64,000 bases of DNA. Source: Chlorobium phaeovibrioides (lineage in GTDB: Bacteria > Bacteroidota > Chlorobiia > Chlorobiales > Chlorobiaceae). This document shows positions 56,541 to 64,000 of this stretch, piece by piece. The position numbers were made by a program, and so were the translations under genes. The stretch covers positions 62,001 to 126,000 of the forward strand of contig NZ_RXYK01000001.1 in the NCBI RefSeq assembly GCF_003968655.1, written 5' to 3'. The notes beneath the pieces were generated by a model, which saw nothing but the letters and a program-made list of their open reading frames with translations, had not been told where the DNA came from and ran no database searches. How positions within the stretch are numbered: the first letter of the stretch is position 1; each line of letters opens with the position of its first letter.

Positions 56541-57232
56541 AAGAGAACCCTGTGTTGATAATACCGGGAGTGCTCTTCTGGGACTCTCTCTATGGGGGGA
56601 TGAAGGAGGAGCTTTCCGGGTATCTTCCTGCAGGGAGGGTGGCAGTTGCTCCTCTTTCTCTTTCCGACTGGATTGGTTTTCCCCCCTCTCCTGAGCGTTC
56701 CACCAATCGGGTGATGAGGGTCATAGACCAATCATTGGCCGGGCTGGAGCGGAAATTTCCCGGTGAGCAGGTGACGCTTGTTGCCCACAGCGGCGGTGGT
56801 ACGGTTGCAATGGTCTATCTTCTTGAGCGCCCTTTCCAGGGCGACCGGTATGAGGTTGGAGGCAGGGTCGGCAAGCTTGTTACCCTCGGAACGCCCTTCC
56901 ATACTTCGGAGCGATACGCCAGGCTCAAGACAGATTTCATCGACCGTCACCTGACCCCCGAATTTTTTATGCGCCATCCCGTGGTCTCCGTCGTCAGCAA
57001 CAAGTACCGGGGCAACATGCAGGGCTCGTTTGTGGAGAAGCTGTGCCATCAGTTCTATCGCAGTGTTGATGGAAACGGTGATACAGAAGGAGATGGCATA
57101 GTTCCTGCCGAGAGCTGTTTTCTTGAAGGGGCAGAAAATGTGGTTGTTCCAGATGCCGAACATCTGCCAACACCGCACACCCGCTGGTATGGAACCAAAG
57201 AGGGTGTAAGGCAGTGGATTGAGTGGCTTTGA
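56537..57232 (+). CDS. Lipase-like alpha/beta hydrolase
   Basis: A 231-aa (or 233-aa) serine hydrolase. It starts with a GTG at 56537 (GTGA overlap with pepA) or a GTG at 56531. LIIPGVLFW near the N terminus fits an oxyanion strand, [10 protein letters not shown] (nucleophile Ser near residue 80) is the GXSXG elbow, and [10 protein letters not shown] near the C terminus carries a catalytic-type His. Resembles triacylglycerol lipase/PGAP1-like proteins. No signal peptide. Substrate unknown. Confidence 0.75.
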   Translation: MKENPVLIIPGVLFWDSLYGGMKEELSGYLPAGRVAVAPLSLSDWIGFPPSPERSTNRVMRVIDQSLAGLERKFPGEQVTLVAHSGGGTVAMVYLLERPFQGDRYEVGGRVGKLVTLGTPFHTSERYARLKTDFIDRHLTPEFFMRHPVVSVVSNKYRGNMQGSFVEKLCHQFYRSVDGNGDTEGDGIVPAESCFLEGAENVVVPDAEHLPTPHTRWYGTKEGVRQWIEWL

Positions 57233-57260
57233 GAGTTTTTGTTAACATAATATCGAAGTA

Positions 57261-58595
57261 ATGAAGATTACCATTTTTGGGTCGGGGTATGTAGGGCTGG
57301 TAACAGGTGCCTGTTTTGCCGAAGTCGGCAACGAGGTTCTCTGTGTTGATATTGACCAGAACAAAATCAATCGTCTTAAAGAGGGGGATATCCCCATTTA
57401 TGAGCCGGGACTTGAGGATATTGTTGTTGAAAACAGTCGCGAGGGCAGGCTTCGATTCACCTCGGACATTGAGGAAGGTGTGCAGTTCGGACTCTACCAG
57501 TTCATCGCTGTGGGAACACCTCCCGATGAGGATGGTTCTGCCGATTTGCGCCATGTGCTTGCTGTGGCCGAAAGTATAGGCGAGCATATGCAGGAGTACA
57601 GGATTGTCATCAACAAATCCACCGTACCGGTGGGTACTGCTGACCTTGTCCGCGATAAAATCAGCAGTGTCCTCTGTGCGCGTGCAGCGGCCATTGATTT
57701 TGATGTGGTCTCCAATCCTGAGTTTCTTAAAGAGGGAGATGCAGTTGATGACTTCATGAAGCCGGAGCGCATTGTTGTGGGTGTTGACAACCCGAGGACA
57801 AAAGAGCTGCTCCGCTTTCTCTATTCTCCCTTCAACCGCAGCCATGAGCGGTTCCTTGCCATGGATATCCGTTCAGCAGAGCTGACCAAATATGCAGCCA
57901 ATTCAATGCTGGCCACGAAGATCAGCTTCATGAATGAGATTGCAAACATTTCAGAACGGGTTGGCGCTGATGTCGAGGCGGTCAGGCGGGGTATCGGTTC
58001 CGATTCCCGGATTGGTTTCTCTTTCATCTACCCCGGTGTCGGGTACGGCGGATCATGCTTTCCCAAAGATGTGCAGGCGCTTGAACGCACCGCCCGCAAA
58101 TACGGCTATGATGCCCGCATTCTTCAGGCGGTGGAGGCTGTCAACCATGACCAGAAAAACAGCATTGTTGCCAAAATCAGCGACCATTTCGGAGGCAGCC
58201 TCAAGGGCAGGACATTTGCCATATGGGGTCTTGCGTTCAAGCCCAACACCGATGACATGCGCGAAGCACCGAGCAGGGTGGTTATTGAGGCTCTGTGGAA
58301 GGCAGGGGCAAGCGTGAGGGTGTATGATCCTGTTGCCATGGAAGAGGCTGAACGCATTTACGGTAAAAGGGAAGACCTCTACTACGCAGCCAACCCCGAA
58401 GATGCTGTCATGGGCTCTGATGCGCTTGTGGTGCTTACCGAGTGGATGGTGTTCCGCAGTCCCGATTTTGAAATGGTAAAGCGTGATCTCAACAGCCCTG
58501 TCATTTTTGACGGGCGGAATATCTACAGCCCTGAGTTCATGGAGCAGTCCGGTTTTACCTATTACTCAATCGGTCGCCTGCCCAGAGGCGTCTGA
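57261..58595 (+). CDS. ugd: UDP-glucose 6-dehydrogenase
   Basis: Oxidises UDP-glucose to UDP-glucuronate for surface polysaccharide. The 444-aa protein has the Rossmann [17 protein letters not shown], the [12 protein letters not shown] segment, the catalytic Cys in [12 protein letters not shown] near residue 260 and the C-terminal [16 protein letters not shown] loop. Its last 34 bases overlap the convergent thiD gene and its terminator lies inside thiD. Confidence 0.96.
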   Translation: MKITIFGSGYVGLVTGACFAEVGNEVLCVDIDQNKINRLKEGDIPIYEPGLEDIVVENSREGRLRFTSDIEEGVQFGLYQFIAVGTPPDEDGSADLRHVLAVAESIGEHMQEYRIVINKSTVPVGTADLVRDKISSVLCARAAAIDFDVVSNPEFLKEGDAVDDFMKPERIVVGVDNPRTKELLRFLYSPFNRSHERFLAMDIRSAELTKYAANSMLATKISFMNEIANISERVGADVEAVRRGIGSDSRIGFSFIYPGVGYGGSCFPKDVQALERTARKYGYDARILQAVEAVNHDQKNSIVAKISDHFGGSLKGRTFAIWGLAFKPNTDDMREAPSRVVIEALWKAGASVRVYDPVAMEEAERIYGKREDLYYAANPEDAVMGSDALVVLTEWMVFRSPDFEMVKRDLNSPVIFDGRNIYSPEFMEQSGFTYYSIGRLPRGV

Positions 58596-59389
58596 CAATG
58601 GTTCAGGGGACCGCTTCCCGACCCGATTTCCCATGCCACTGCTGCCTTTATGGCGGCAGTGGCATATTTTTTTGCCCTCTCGACAGCCTCTTCCATCCCG
58701 GCTCCTCCTGCAAGGAATGATGCTATCGCCGTTGAAAGCGTGCAGCCTGTTCCGTGCGTATTGCGGGTGGCAATTTTGTCGGCACTGAACCATGTGATTC
58801 GTCCGTTATGGAGAAGGCAGTCGCTCGAGAGTGGTCCGCTGCCATGCCCTCCCTTGACCAGGACTGAATGTGCTCCCATACGATGCAGTGCCAGAGCAGC
58901 TTCTTCAACCGCTTCCTGCGCTCCGGGAATGGACTCCATACCCAGAAGCATTGCTGCTTCAGGCAGGTTCGGGGTAATAAGCGTCACCAGAGGCAGCAGT
59001 TCCTGTTTCATCACCGGCAGTGCGTCTGTGGCCAGAAGGGAAGAGCCTGATGTTGACCGGAGAACGGTATCGAGCACAATGGGGACGGGGCGGGGAAGTT
59101 CGCGCAGAAGTGAGGCTGCCGTAGCTGTCATTGCCGAACTGCCAAGCATGCCGATTTTTACGGCGTCGATAACAATATCGCTATATAGCGTGCGGCATTG
59201 CGCTGTTACACACTCACAGGTCATTGGGTAGGTGGACTGCACTTCGCATGTGTTCTGCGCTGTTATGGCGGTAATGACCGACAGAGCGTAACATCCCAGC
59301 GCGGCAGCGGTTTTGATGTCGGCCTGTATGCCCGCTCCGCCGCTTCCATCAGAACCGGCAATGGTGAGGATGGTGGACGGTGTTGTCAT
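58562..59389 (-). CDS. thiD: Hydroxymethylpyrimidine/phosphomethylpyrimidine kinase ThiD
   Basis: Phosphorylates the pyrimidine moiety in thiamine synthesis. The 275-aa protein has [12 protein letters not shown]-like [15 protein letters not shown] near residue 15, the conserved VLVKGGHG segment near 187, and [15 protein letters not shown] near 220 with the anion hole Cys/Gly. Its start overlaps thiE by 4 bases. The 3' end overlaps ugd, and a strong plus-strand terminator lies inside the coding region at 58633-58673. Confidence 0.94.
   Translation of the reverse strand: MTTPSTILTIAGSDGSGGAGIQADIKTAAALGCYALSVITAITAQNTCEVQSTYPMTCECVTAQCRTLYSDIVIDAVKIGMLGSSAMTATAASLLRELPRPVPIVLDTVLRSTSGSSLLATDALPVMKQELLPLVTLITPNLPEAAMLLGMESIPGAQEAVEEAALALHRMGAHSVLVKGGHGSGPLSSDCLLHNGRITWFSADKIATRNTHGTGCTLSTAIASFLAGGAGMEEAVERAKKYATAAIKAAVAWEIGSGSGPLNHCQTPLGRRPIE
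58633..58673 (+). terminator. Intrinsic terminator of ugd, inside thiD
   Basis: Arms 58633-58646 and 58652-58665 make a 14-bp stem (one T-G wobble) around the 5-base loop TTTAT, followed by TA... then seven T residues at 58667-58673. It is a textbook terminator on the plus strand, beginning 38 bp after the ugd stop. It lies wholly within the opposite-strand thiD coding sequence. Confidence 0.85.
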
Positions 59390-60015
59390 AAGAGCATGCC
59401 CTCCGCCATTTCACGCACAAGAGCTTCGGCAGCAATTCGGGGATCGGGATGGCGGCTTACTGCGGAAATGACGGCAATGCCTGAAGCTCCGCATGATATG
59501 ACCCTTCGGGCATTCTCCAGCTGTATGCCGCCAATGGCAATAAGGGGGATGGAGAGAAGTGAGGCGGTTTCCTGAAGTGCCCGGGTTCCTACAGGGGGGA
59601 GGGGTTTGTCTTTTGAGCCGGTCGGGAAGATGTGCCCGAACCCGACATAATCCGCGCCTTCCTTTTCGGCCTGCAGAGCCTCCTCTCTGGTGCCGGTTGA
59701 GACCCCGATGATCCGGTCGGGTCCGAGCAGCTTTCGGGCTACAGTGGCAGGCAGGTCGTCCTGACCGAGATGGACTCCGTCAGCACCCGTGGCAAGGGCA
59801 ATGTCGAGCCTGTCATTGACTATGAACAGGGCATTGTGTTGGCGTGTCAGTGGCAGGATGGCTTCCGACCATCTGCAGAGATCCCTTCCCGAAGCTGTTT
59901 TGTTCCGCAGCTGTAGTATCGTGGCTCCCCCCCAAAGAGCCTGACGGGCAAATGTTACGGGGGGGAGTTCCTCGTCGGTAATGACGCAGAGCATGGGGCG
60001 GGAAGGGAACATCAT
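59386..60015 (-). CDS. thiE: Thiamine phosphate synthase ThiE
   Basis: Joins hydroxymethylpyrimidine pyrophosphate and thiazole phosphate to thiamine phosphate. The 209-aa protein shows all ThiE motifs: LQLRNKTASG near residue 35, VNDRLDIALATGADGVHLGQDDLP near 66-90, GFGHIFPTGSK, IAIGGI and GIAVISA. Start and stop both overlap neighbours by 4 bases (tenI upstream, thiD downstream). Confidence 0.95.
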   Translation of the reverse strand: MMFPSRPMLCVITDEELPPVTFARQALWGGATILQLRNKTASGRDLCRWSEAILPLTRQHNALFIVNDRLDIALATGADGVHLGQDDLPATVARKLLGPDRIIGVSTGTREEALQAEKEGADYVGFGHIFPTGSKDKPLPPVGTRALQETASLLSIPLIAIGGIQLENARRVISCGASGIAVISAVSRHPDPRIAAEALVREMAEGMLL

Positions 60016-60656
60016 GGCAGCAGTCGGTCAATGGTTTCAGCAGTTTTCCTGAAGTTTGCCGTTTCAGTGAAGAGGCCGAGTGAGGCGACGCCCCAGGCTC
60101 CGCATTCAATGCATGGAATGGTATTTTCAGGTCTTATTCCTCCAAGCGCAAACACTGGAACGGAAGTGGCCCTGCATACCTCCCTGAGCAGTGCGGTTCC
60201 CTGAAGGGGGCCGTAGCCCGGTTTTGAAAGCGAGGCGAACACAGGGCTGAAAAAGAGGTAGTCCACCCCTTCTTTTTCGGCTGCGAGTGCGCTTTCGGGC
60301 GAGTGGACGCTTTTGCCTATCAGCATGCCGGGGGAGGCGCTTCTCAGGCGGTCTGCAGGGCAGGAGTGTTCAGGCAGGTGGACGCCGTGAAGCCCGGTGG
60401 CAAGCGCAATATCCATGCGTTCGCTGAGCATGAGGCGTGAGCCGTTTGGAAGTGTTTCCTTTGCGATTCTCGACGCAAGGGCGAGAAGCTGCCTCCCGTT
60501 CAGCTGCTTTTCACGGATAAGAACCATTGCCGGGCGGTTGAGAGGAAGCTCCTGCAGCAGCCGGGAAATCTGCTGTCCGCTGCCATCCGTCTCCCTGCCG
60601 CTCGTTATCCAGCAGATGCGGGGAAGGGGGAGGGGCTGGGAATTCGCGGGGCTCAT
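60012..60656 (-). CDS. TenI-like thiazole tautomerase / ThiE paralog
   Basis: A 214-aa ThiE-fold protein directly upstream of thiE, overlapping it by 4 bases. It keeps GVHLPEHS, GKSVHSPESALAAEKEGVDYLFFSPVFAS and FALGGI, but lacks the substrate-binding NDR motif (reads SERMD) and the pyrophosphate-binding TGSK (reads LSKPGYGP). These changes fit TenI, which isomerises the thiazole ring before coupling, not a second ThiE. No TPP riboswitch was seen in the 84-bp region before its start. Confidence 0.78.
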   Translation of the reverse strand: MSPANSQPLPLPRICWITSGRETDGSGQQISRLLQELPLNRPAMVLIREKQLNGRQLLALASRIAKETLPNGSRLMLSERMDIALATGLHGVHLPEHSCPADRLRSASPGMLIGKSVHSPESALAAEKEGVDYLFFSPVFASLSKPGYGPLQGTALLREVCRATSVPVFALGGIRPENTIPCIECGAWGVASLGLFTETANFRKTAETIDRLLP

Positions 60657-60739
60657 GAGTGCAGGCTTATTGGATTATTCTCGGACTATAAATAAATTAT
60701 ACCGTAATCACAACCTGCGTCTCCTCCGGTATAACCCTG

Positions 60740-61246
60740 ATGTCTTGCTCAAGTATGGAACACATTGAACAGAAGCTTGCTGACAGAGGGCTCTCTCTTC
60801 CCTCTGTGCCACCTCCAGCCGGATGCTATGTGACAGCTGTTCCTGTTGGCAACATTATCTATACTTCCGGCCATCTGCCTTTAACAGAAGGAAAGCTTCT
60901 TGCCGAAGGTTCAAATGGAAGAATAGGGGAGAGGCATCTTGATGCTGCTATCCAGGCTTCACGCATTGCACTGCTCAATGCGCTTTCGTCAATCCGTTCC
61001 GCAGCCGGGTCGCTTGACGCGGTTGAACGGGTTATAAAGCTCACCGTGTATGTAGCCAGCGAACCCTTTTTCAACGGCCAGCATCTGGTTGCCGATGGAG
61101 CCTCTTTTCTTCTCCGCGAACTGTTCGGCGAGAGGGGAATCCATGTGCGCAGCGCGGTAGGCGTTGGCGAGCTCCCTCTGGGTGCCAGCCTGGAGCTCGA
61201 ACTGATCGTTCAGTTTGACCCCCTGTACCCCCTCTCAAAAAGCTGA
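60740..61246 (+). CDS. RidA/YjgF-family enamine/imine deaminase
   Basis: A 168-aa member of the RidA superfamily (atypical long form, also called YjgF/TdcF). Segments: VPVGNIIYTSGHLPL near residue 35, AAIQASRIALLNALSSI near 70, the IKLTVYVASE segment, and a C-terminal RSAVGVGELPLGASLELELIVQFD with the substrate-binding Arg-containing loop. Removes reactive 2-aminoacrylate-type enamines. It is the last clear gene before the T-rich gap. An internal ATG at 60755 is an alternative start. Confidence 0.88.
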   Translation: MSCSSMEHIEQKLADRGLSLPSVPPPAGCYVTAVPVGNIIYTSGHLPLTEGKLLAEGSNGRIGERHLDAAIQASRIALLNALSSIRSAAGSLDAVERVIKLTVYVASEPFFNGQHLVADGASFLLRELFGERGIHVRSAVGVGELPLGASLELELIVQFDPLYPLSKS

Positions 61247-61948
61247 ATATACTTCCCTCAGTGGAACTGTTATTGATTATGATTACACAATCATAATCGA
61301 CAGTAAACCCCATGGTATAATACATTCTAAGGATCGGTTTCTGTACAAAGTATGGTAGAGAAATTTGCGGTTATCATTTGCATTGACAGAGCAGAACCCA
61401 GCATCATTATGAGTTTCTACAGACTTATCTGTGCGGATGATAGTCGCATCTATGAATTTATTTGTCAAGTTTCTTTTTGCGAGTAATTACATAATGTTTT
61501 TTTTATGTAAAAGCATCTTTCTTATTTTATTGTAAGACTTTAGTTGTTTTTTATTAAAATCTACCTTACCATGTAGAGGTTGTTGTTTATTCGTTGGCTG
61601 TTGTTGTTTTCTTGTTAAATCTTTGTTGTTATTGTCTTCGCTTATCTGTGTTATTATGGTGTTGCCTCTTTTCTCTTTTATTGGATTTATTGTGCCTTTG
61701 ATTTTTTGTTCTTCTTTGTTTGTCGCTGGCGTCTCAGGGCTTTTGTTTTCTGTTTTATGGTGGTGTATGGGCGTGTTCCTGTTTTGCTTTATGTCTTCTC
61801 TTTTTTTGTTTTGTTTTGTCTTTCAGTCCCCGTCCTTGTTGATTGCCGGATGCCGGAATGTTTTTTTGTCTTTTTCATCGGTGATGGGTAAACTGTCAGT
61901 TGCCGGTCGTTCTCTTGTGTTATTCTTGTTCATCAATGTGCCTGCGCC
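61247..61948. other. 702-bp gene gap, T-rich and A-poor on the plus strand
   Basis: No convincing gene was found. From about 61460 to 61940 the plus strand is very T-rich: in 61621-61680, 35 of 60 bases are T and 5 are A. TTGTTGTT-type units recur near 61577-61635. A frame at 61623-61961 exists, but its product is mostly Leu/Phe/Val and overlaps ctpA by 13 bp, so it is probably a by-product of the composition. The left part holds the 61275-61298 inverted repeat. The composition is unlike the coding sequences on either side and could mark a lost or foreign segment, or an A/C-rich transcript from the other strand. Confidence 0.7.
61275..61298. repeat. Perfect inverted repeat after ridA
   Basis: GATTATGATT (61275-61284) and AATCATAATC (61289-61298) pair perfectly around ACAC, AT-rich, 28 bp after the RidA gene. 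It has no T run after it. It could be an operator, a weak terminator or a transcript end hairpin. Confidence 0.5.
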
Positions 61949-63598
61949 ATGTCTCGAATAGTTACTGTGCTCATGATGCTTGCCGTTCTCGGTTTTGGCG
62001 TTTTTCTCGGTTCACGGCTGGGTGGGGGAGGCGCTTCTTCCTACAGGGAAGATGGTCGGCTGGTTGAGGCTTATGATCTTATCAAGGCATTTTATGTCGA
62101 CCCGGTTGCCGGCGACAGTCTCGTTGGGGCGGGCATCAGGGGGATGGCTGAATATCTGGATCCTCACAGTGTCTATCTTGCCCCTGAAAAGGCGGCATAT
62201 TCGCAGGCTGAGTTTGATGGCAATTTTGATGGCATCGGCATTGAGTTTGATGTGATCAATGATACCCTCCTTGTTGTTACCCCTCTTTCGGGGGGGCCGA
62301 GTGCTGCTGTGGGCATTGTTCCCGGTGACAGGATTGTTGCCATTGATTCCAGTTCCTGTGTCGGCATCACCCACCAGGATGTGCTCCGCAAGCTCAGGGG
62401 CAGGCGCGGAACCACGGTGAGCCTGAGGGTGTATCGCCCATTGTCGGGCAAGAGTCTTGATTTTGTTGTCACCAGAGGAAAAATTTCAACCAAAAGCGTT
62501 GATGCTGCTTTCATGATGGATGGCGGGACCGGGTATATCCGTCTCAGCAGGTTCATGGCAACAACAGCCGAAGAGTTTCGTGATGCTCTTGGAAGTCTTA
62601 AAAAGAAAGGGCTGAAGCGGCTGATTGTTGATGTCAGGGGGAATCCCGGCGGATTTCTTGAACAGGCGGTGCAGGTTGCCGATGAATTTCTTTCCGATGG
62701 CGAGCTGATTGTGTATACCAAAAGCCGCAACGCTGCTGAGGATGTCCGCTATATGGCCCGTTCCGGCGATGGGTATGAGACGGGAGAGCTTGTTGTTGTG
62801 GTTGACCGGGGGAGCGCCTCGGCTTCTGAAATTCTTGCAGGAGCGCTTCAGGACAACCAGAGAGCGCTGATTGTCGGGGAGCTGACTTTTGGCAAAGGTC
62901 TGGTGCAGCGTCAGATGGAGTTCAATGACGGCTCCGCTCTCCGTCTTACTGTTTCCCGCTACTATACTCCTTCAGGACGCCAGATACAGCGCCATTACAG
63001 CAAGGGAGAAGATGGCAGGGACCGGTACTTCCATGAGTCTCCCGGGAATATCCAGCCGGGGAAACTCTTTGACGATCCCGGCAGGTTGCTTTATGAGAAG
63101 AACAATGAGTTTTCTGTCTACCGTACCACTTCTCTCAGAAGCATTCCTGCATCAGCGGATTCTTCCGGGAGTGTTGAGGGAGCTGCTCTGAAAGGTCTTC
63201 GGTCTGCGGGGGGGATTATTCCGGATTACTGGGTTGCCGGAAGAGCCTATACTGAGTTTTATCAGGAACTCTTCAGAACCGGAGTGCTGGAGGATGCAGC
63301 ACTGAAGATACTTGACGATCCGCTCAGTTCAGTTCAGGACTACAGGAACTCCCTGGCCTCCTTTATAGCAGACTACCGGGAAGATGGTCGTCTGGAAAAA
63401 ATAATTGCCGGGCTGTGCCCTGATAAAAAAATCGTTTTTGATGATGCGGCATTCAGGAAGGACAGGCGTTATATTGCCATTGCCGTGAAATCGCGCATTG
63501 CACATCAGCTTTTCGGATCGGAAGGGCAGGTTAAATCATATGTTTCTACGACAGATCCGGTTGTCAGGCTCGCTGCTCGACTGCCGGCGGCTCATTGA
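61949..63598 (+). CDS. C-terminal processing peptidase CtpA (S41 family)
   Basis: A 549-aa exported serine protease. One N-terminal hydrophobic helix (residues about 3-20) anchors or exports it. A PDZ domain (about 95-185, [15 protein letters not shown]) binds C-terminal tails, and the S41 catalytic core has [19 protein letters not shown] (nucleophile Ser near residue 293) and the catalytic Lys in LTFGKGLVQ near 315. The final 170 residues are a less conserved extension typical of long CTPs. It probably trims periplasmic or outer-membrane proteins. Confidence 0.92.
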   Translation: MSRIVTVLMMLAVLGFGVFLGSRLGGGGASSYREDGRLVEAYDLIKAFYVDPVAGDSLVGAGIRGMAEYLDPHSVYLAPEKAAYSQAEFDGNFDGIGIEFDVINDTLLVVTPLSGGPSAAVGIVPGDRIVAIDSSSCVGITHQDVLRKLRGRRGTTVSLRVYRPLSGKSLDFVVTRGKISTKSVDAAFMMDGGTGYIRLSRFMATTAEEFRDALGSLKKKGLKRLIVDVRGNPGGFLEQAVQVADEFLSDGELIVYTKSRNAAEDVRYMARSGDGYETGELVVVVDRGSASASEILAGALQDNQRALIVGELTFGKGLVQRQMEFNDGSALRLTVSRYYTPSGRQIQRHYSKGEDGRDRYFHESPGNIQPGKLFDDPGRLLYEKNNEFSVYRTTSLRSIPASADSSGSVEGAALKGLRSAGGIIPDYWVAGRAYTEFYQELFRTGVLEDAALKILDDPLSSVQDYRNSLASFIADYREDGRLEKIIAGLCPDKKIVFDDAAFRKDRRYIAIAVKSRIAHQLFGSEGQVKSYVSTTDPVVRLAARLPAAH

Positions 63599-63636
63599 AT
63601 GATACAGCATCACTCAGGATTAAAAAAAACGAACAT

Positions 63637-64000
63637 ATGTCACTTCTTGAAAAAATCAATAACGCGTCGTGCACGCTCCGTCTCCAGAATGACTGGCTGA
63701 AAATTTTCACCTGTCCGGTTCCAAGCTCGGATTTCCTTTCTTTTGTTGGCGTTGCTGAGCTTGATGCTTCGAGGGATGCCGTTCTTGCGCTTCTCTATGA
63801 TATTGAAGTTGCAACCGAGTGGGTTTGGAAAACAAGTGAAATGCGGATACTCGAAGAGCTTTCAGATGATGGCGGCCGCGTTGTCTATCAGCGGGTAACA
63901 GCACCCTGGCCCGTCTCCGACCGTGAAATCATCAGCCGATCAAACGGCTATATGGATCCCGAAACAGGAGAGGCCTTCATTACCATAGAGTGCCTCCCCG
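63637..64000 (+). CDS. START-domain lipid-binding protein, N-terminal part
   Basis: The window ends inside this gene; 121 residues are visible from the ATG at 63637. The order [63 protein letters not shown] is the classic START/SRPBCC start: the helix-strand run with the conserved W-P-x-x-D-R-(E/D) segment. Such proteins bind lipids or hydrophobic ligands in a deep cavity. No signal peptide is visible. Confidence 0.75.
   Translation, partial: MSLLEKINNASCTLRLQNDWLKIFTCPVPSSDFLSFVGVAELDASRDAVLALLYDIEVATEWVWKTSEMRILEELSDDGGRVVYQRVTAPWPVSDREIISRSNGYMDPETGEAFITIECLP

Larger units (their letters stand above)
58562..60656 (-). other. Overlapping tenI-thiE-thiD transcription unit
   Basis: Three minus-strand genes linked by 4-base start-stop overlaps (60012-60015 and 59386-59389). 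They cover the coupling half of thiamine synthesis. Genes for the pyrimidine precursor (thiC) and thiazole assembly (thiG/thiS/thiH) are not in the window. Confidence 0.75.

Noticed and set aside
60657-60739. TPP riboswitch before the thi genes
   Set aside because: No THI-box-like conserved segments were seen, and 84 bases is short for the element.
61623-61961. Plus-strand frame of 112 codons before ctpA
   Set aside because: Product is mainly Leu, Phe, Val and Cys as expected from T-rich DNA, starts with TTG, and runs into ctpA.
1-64000. tRNA, rRNA, CRISPR, prophage or insertion sequence
   Set aside because: All intergenic gaps were read; none shows a cloverleaf, array repeats, transposase or phage structural gene. 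The phage-holin name at 36056 is only a family label.

Overview
The window looks like chromosome of a green sulfur bacterium (Chlorobiaceae, Chlorobium/Pelodictyon type). The strongest marker is a bchC-type bacteriochlorophyllide dehydrogenase gene (35066-36022, minus). Supporting signs are a complete HslVU protease, sigma-54, a DUF3683 FAD/Fe-S fusion protein, a DUF4292 lipoprotein, and many start codons with little or no Shine-Dalgarno sequence. The genus is inferred from gene content and protein style; no database search was possible. Genes are densely packed. No tRNA, rRNA, CRISPR array, insertion sequence or prophage was seen.

Layout. 1-7000: phosphate uptake, with two tandem pstS genes, pstC, pstA, pstB, phoU and a second PhoU-like gene. 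7000-10100: a DoxX-like membrane protein overlapping a 12-helix heme-copper-oxidase-like protein that keeps heme-ligand histidines but seems to lack the CuB site, then an exported pentapeptide-repeat protein. 10100-20200: glycosyltransferase, 1217-aa FAD/Fe-S oxidoreductase, calcium-type P-ATPase, a shortened WYL-family regulator and a hybrid histidine kinase. 20300-28000: thioredoxin-TPR protein, nucleotidase-like HAD protein, rRNA methyltransferase, DUF4292 lipoprotein, Fe superoxide dismutase, coaE, esterase and tatC. 28000-32450: polyprenyl diphosphate synthase, PASTA protein, a 57-aa membrane protein, a histone-H1-like DUF2934 protein and a ClC channel. 32470-38750 (minus): a probable folD-radA-holin-like-bchC-ABC ATPase-permease transcription unit. 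38870-43330: DUF3109, rpoN, hslV, hslU, aroQ. 43330-48310: RMDN-like TPR protein, a second DoxX protein, iron-type alcohol dehydrogenase and a second hybrid kinase. 48470-53430 (minus): priA, adk, an unknown gene, rlmN. 53550-58600: winged-helix regulator, DHH phosphoesterase, pepA, lipase-like hydrolase, UDP-glucose dehydrogenase. 58560-60660 (minus): overlapping tenI-thiE-thiD. 60740-64000: RidA, a 700-bp T-rich gap, a CtpA-type protease and the start of a START-domain protein.

How they work together: the Pst/PhoU block imports phosphate and signals phosphate status. ThiE/TenI/ThiD complete thiamine phosphate. HslVU, CtpA, PepA and the CnoX-like protein handle protein quality. BchC belongs to chlorophyll synthesis. 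The least explained items are the CuB-less oxidase-like protein with its DoxX partner, the WYL regulator without a WYL core, an intrinsic terminator lying inside a convergent gene (ugd/thiD), a 22-bp-arm inverted repeat at 7026-7071, and the T-rich gap before ctpA.
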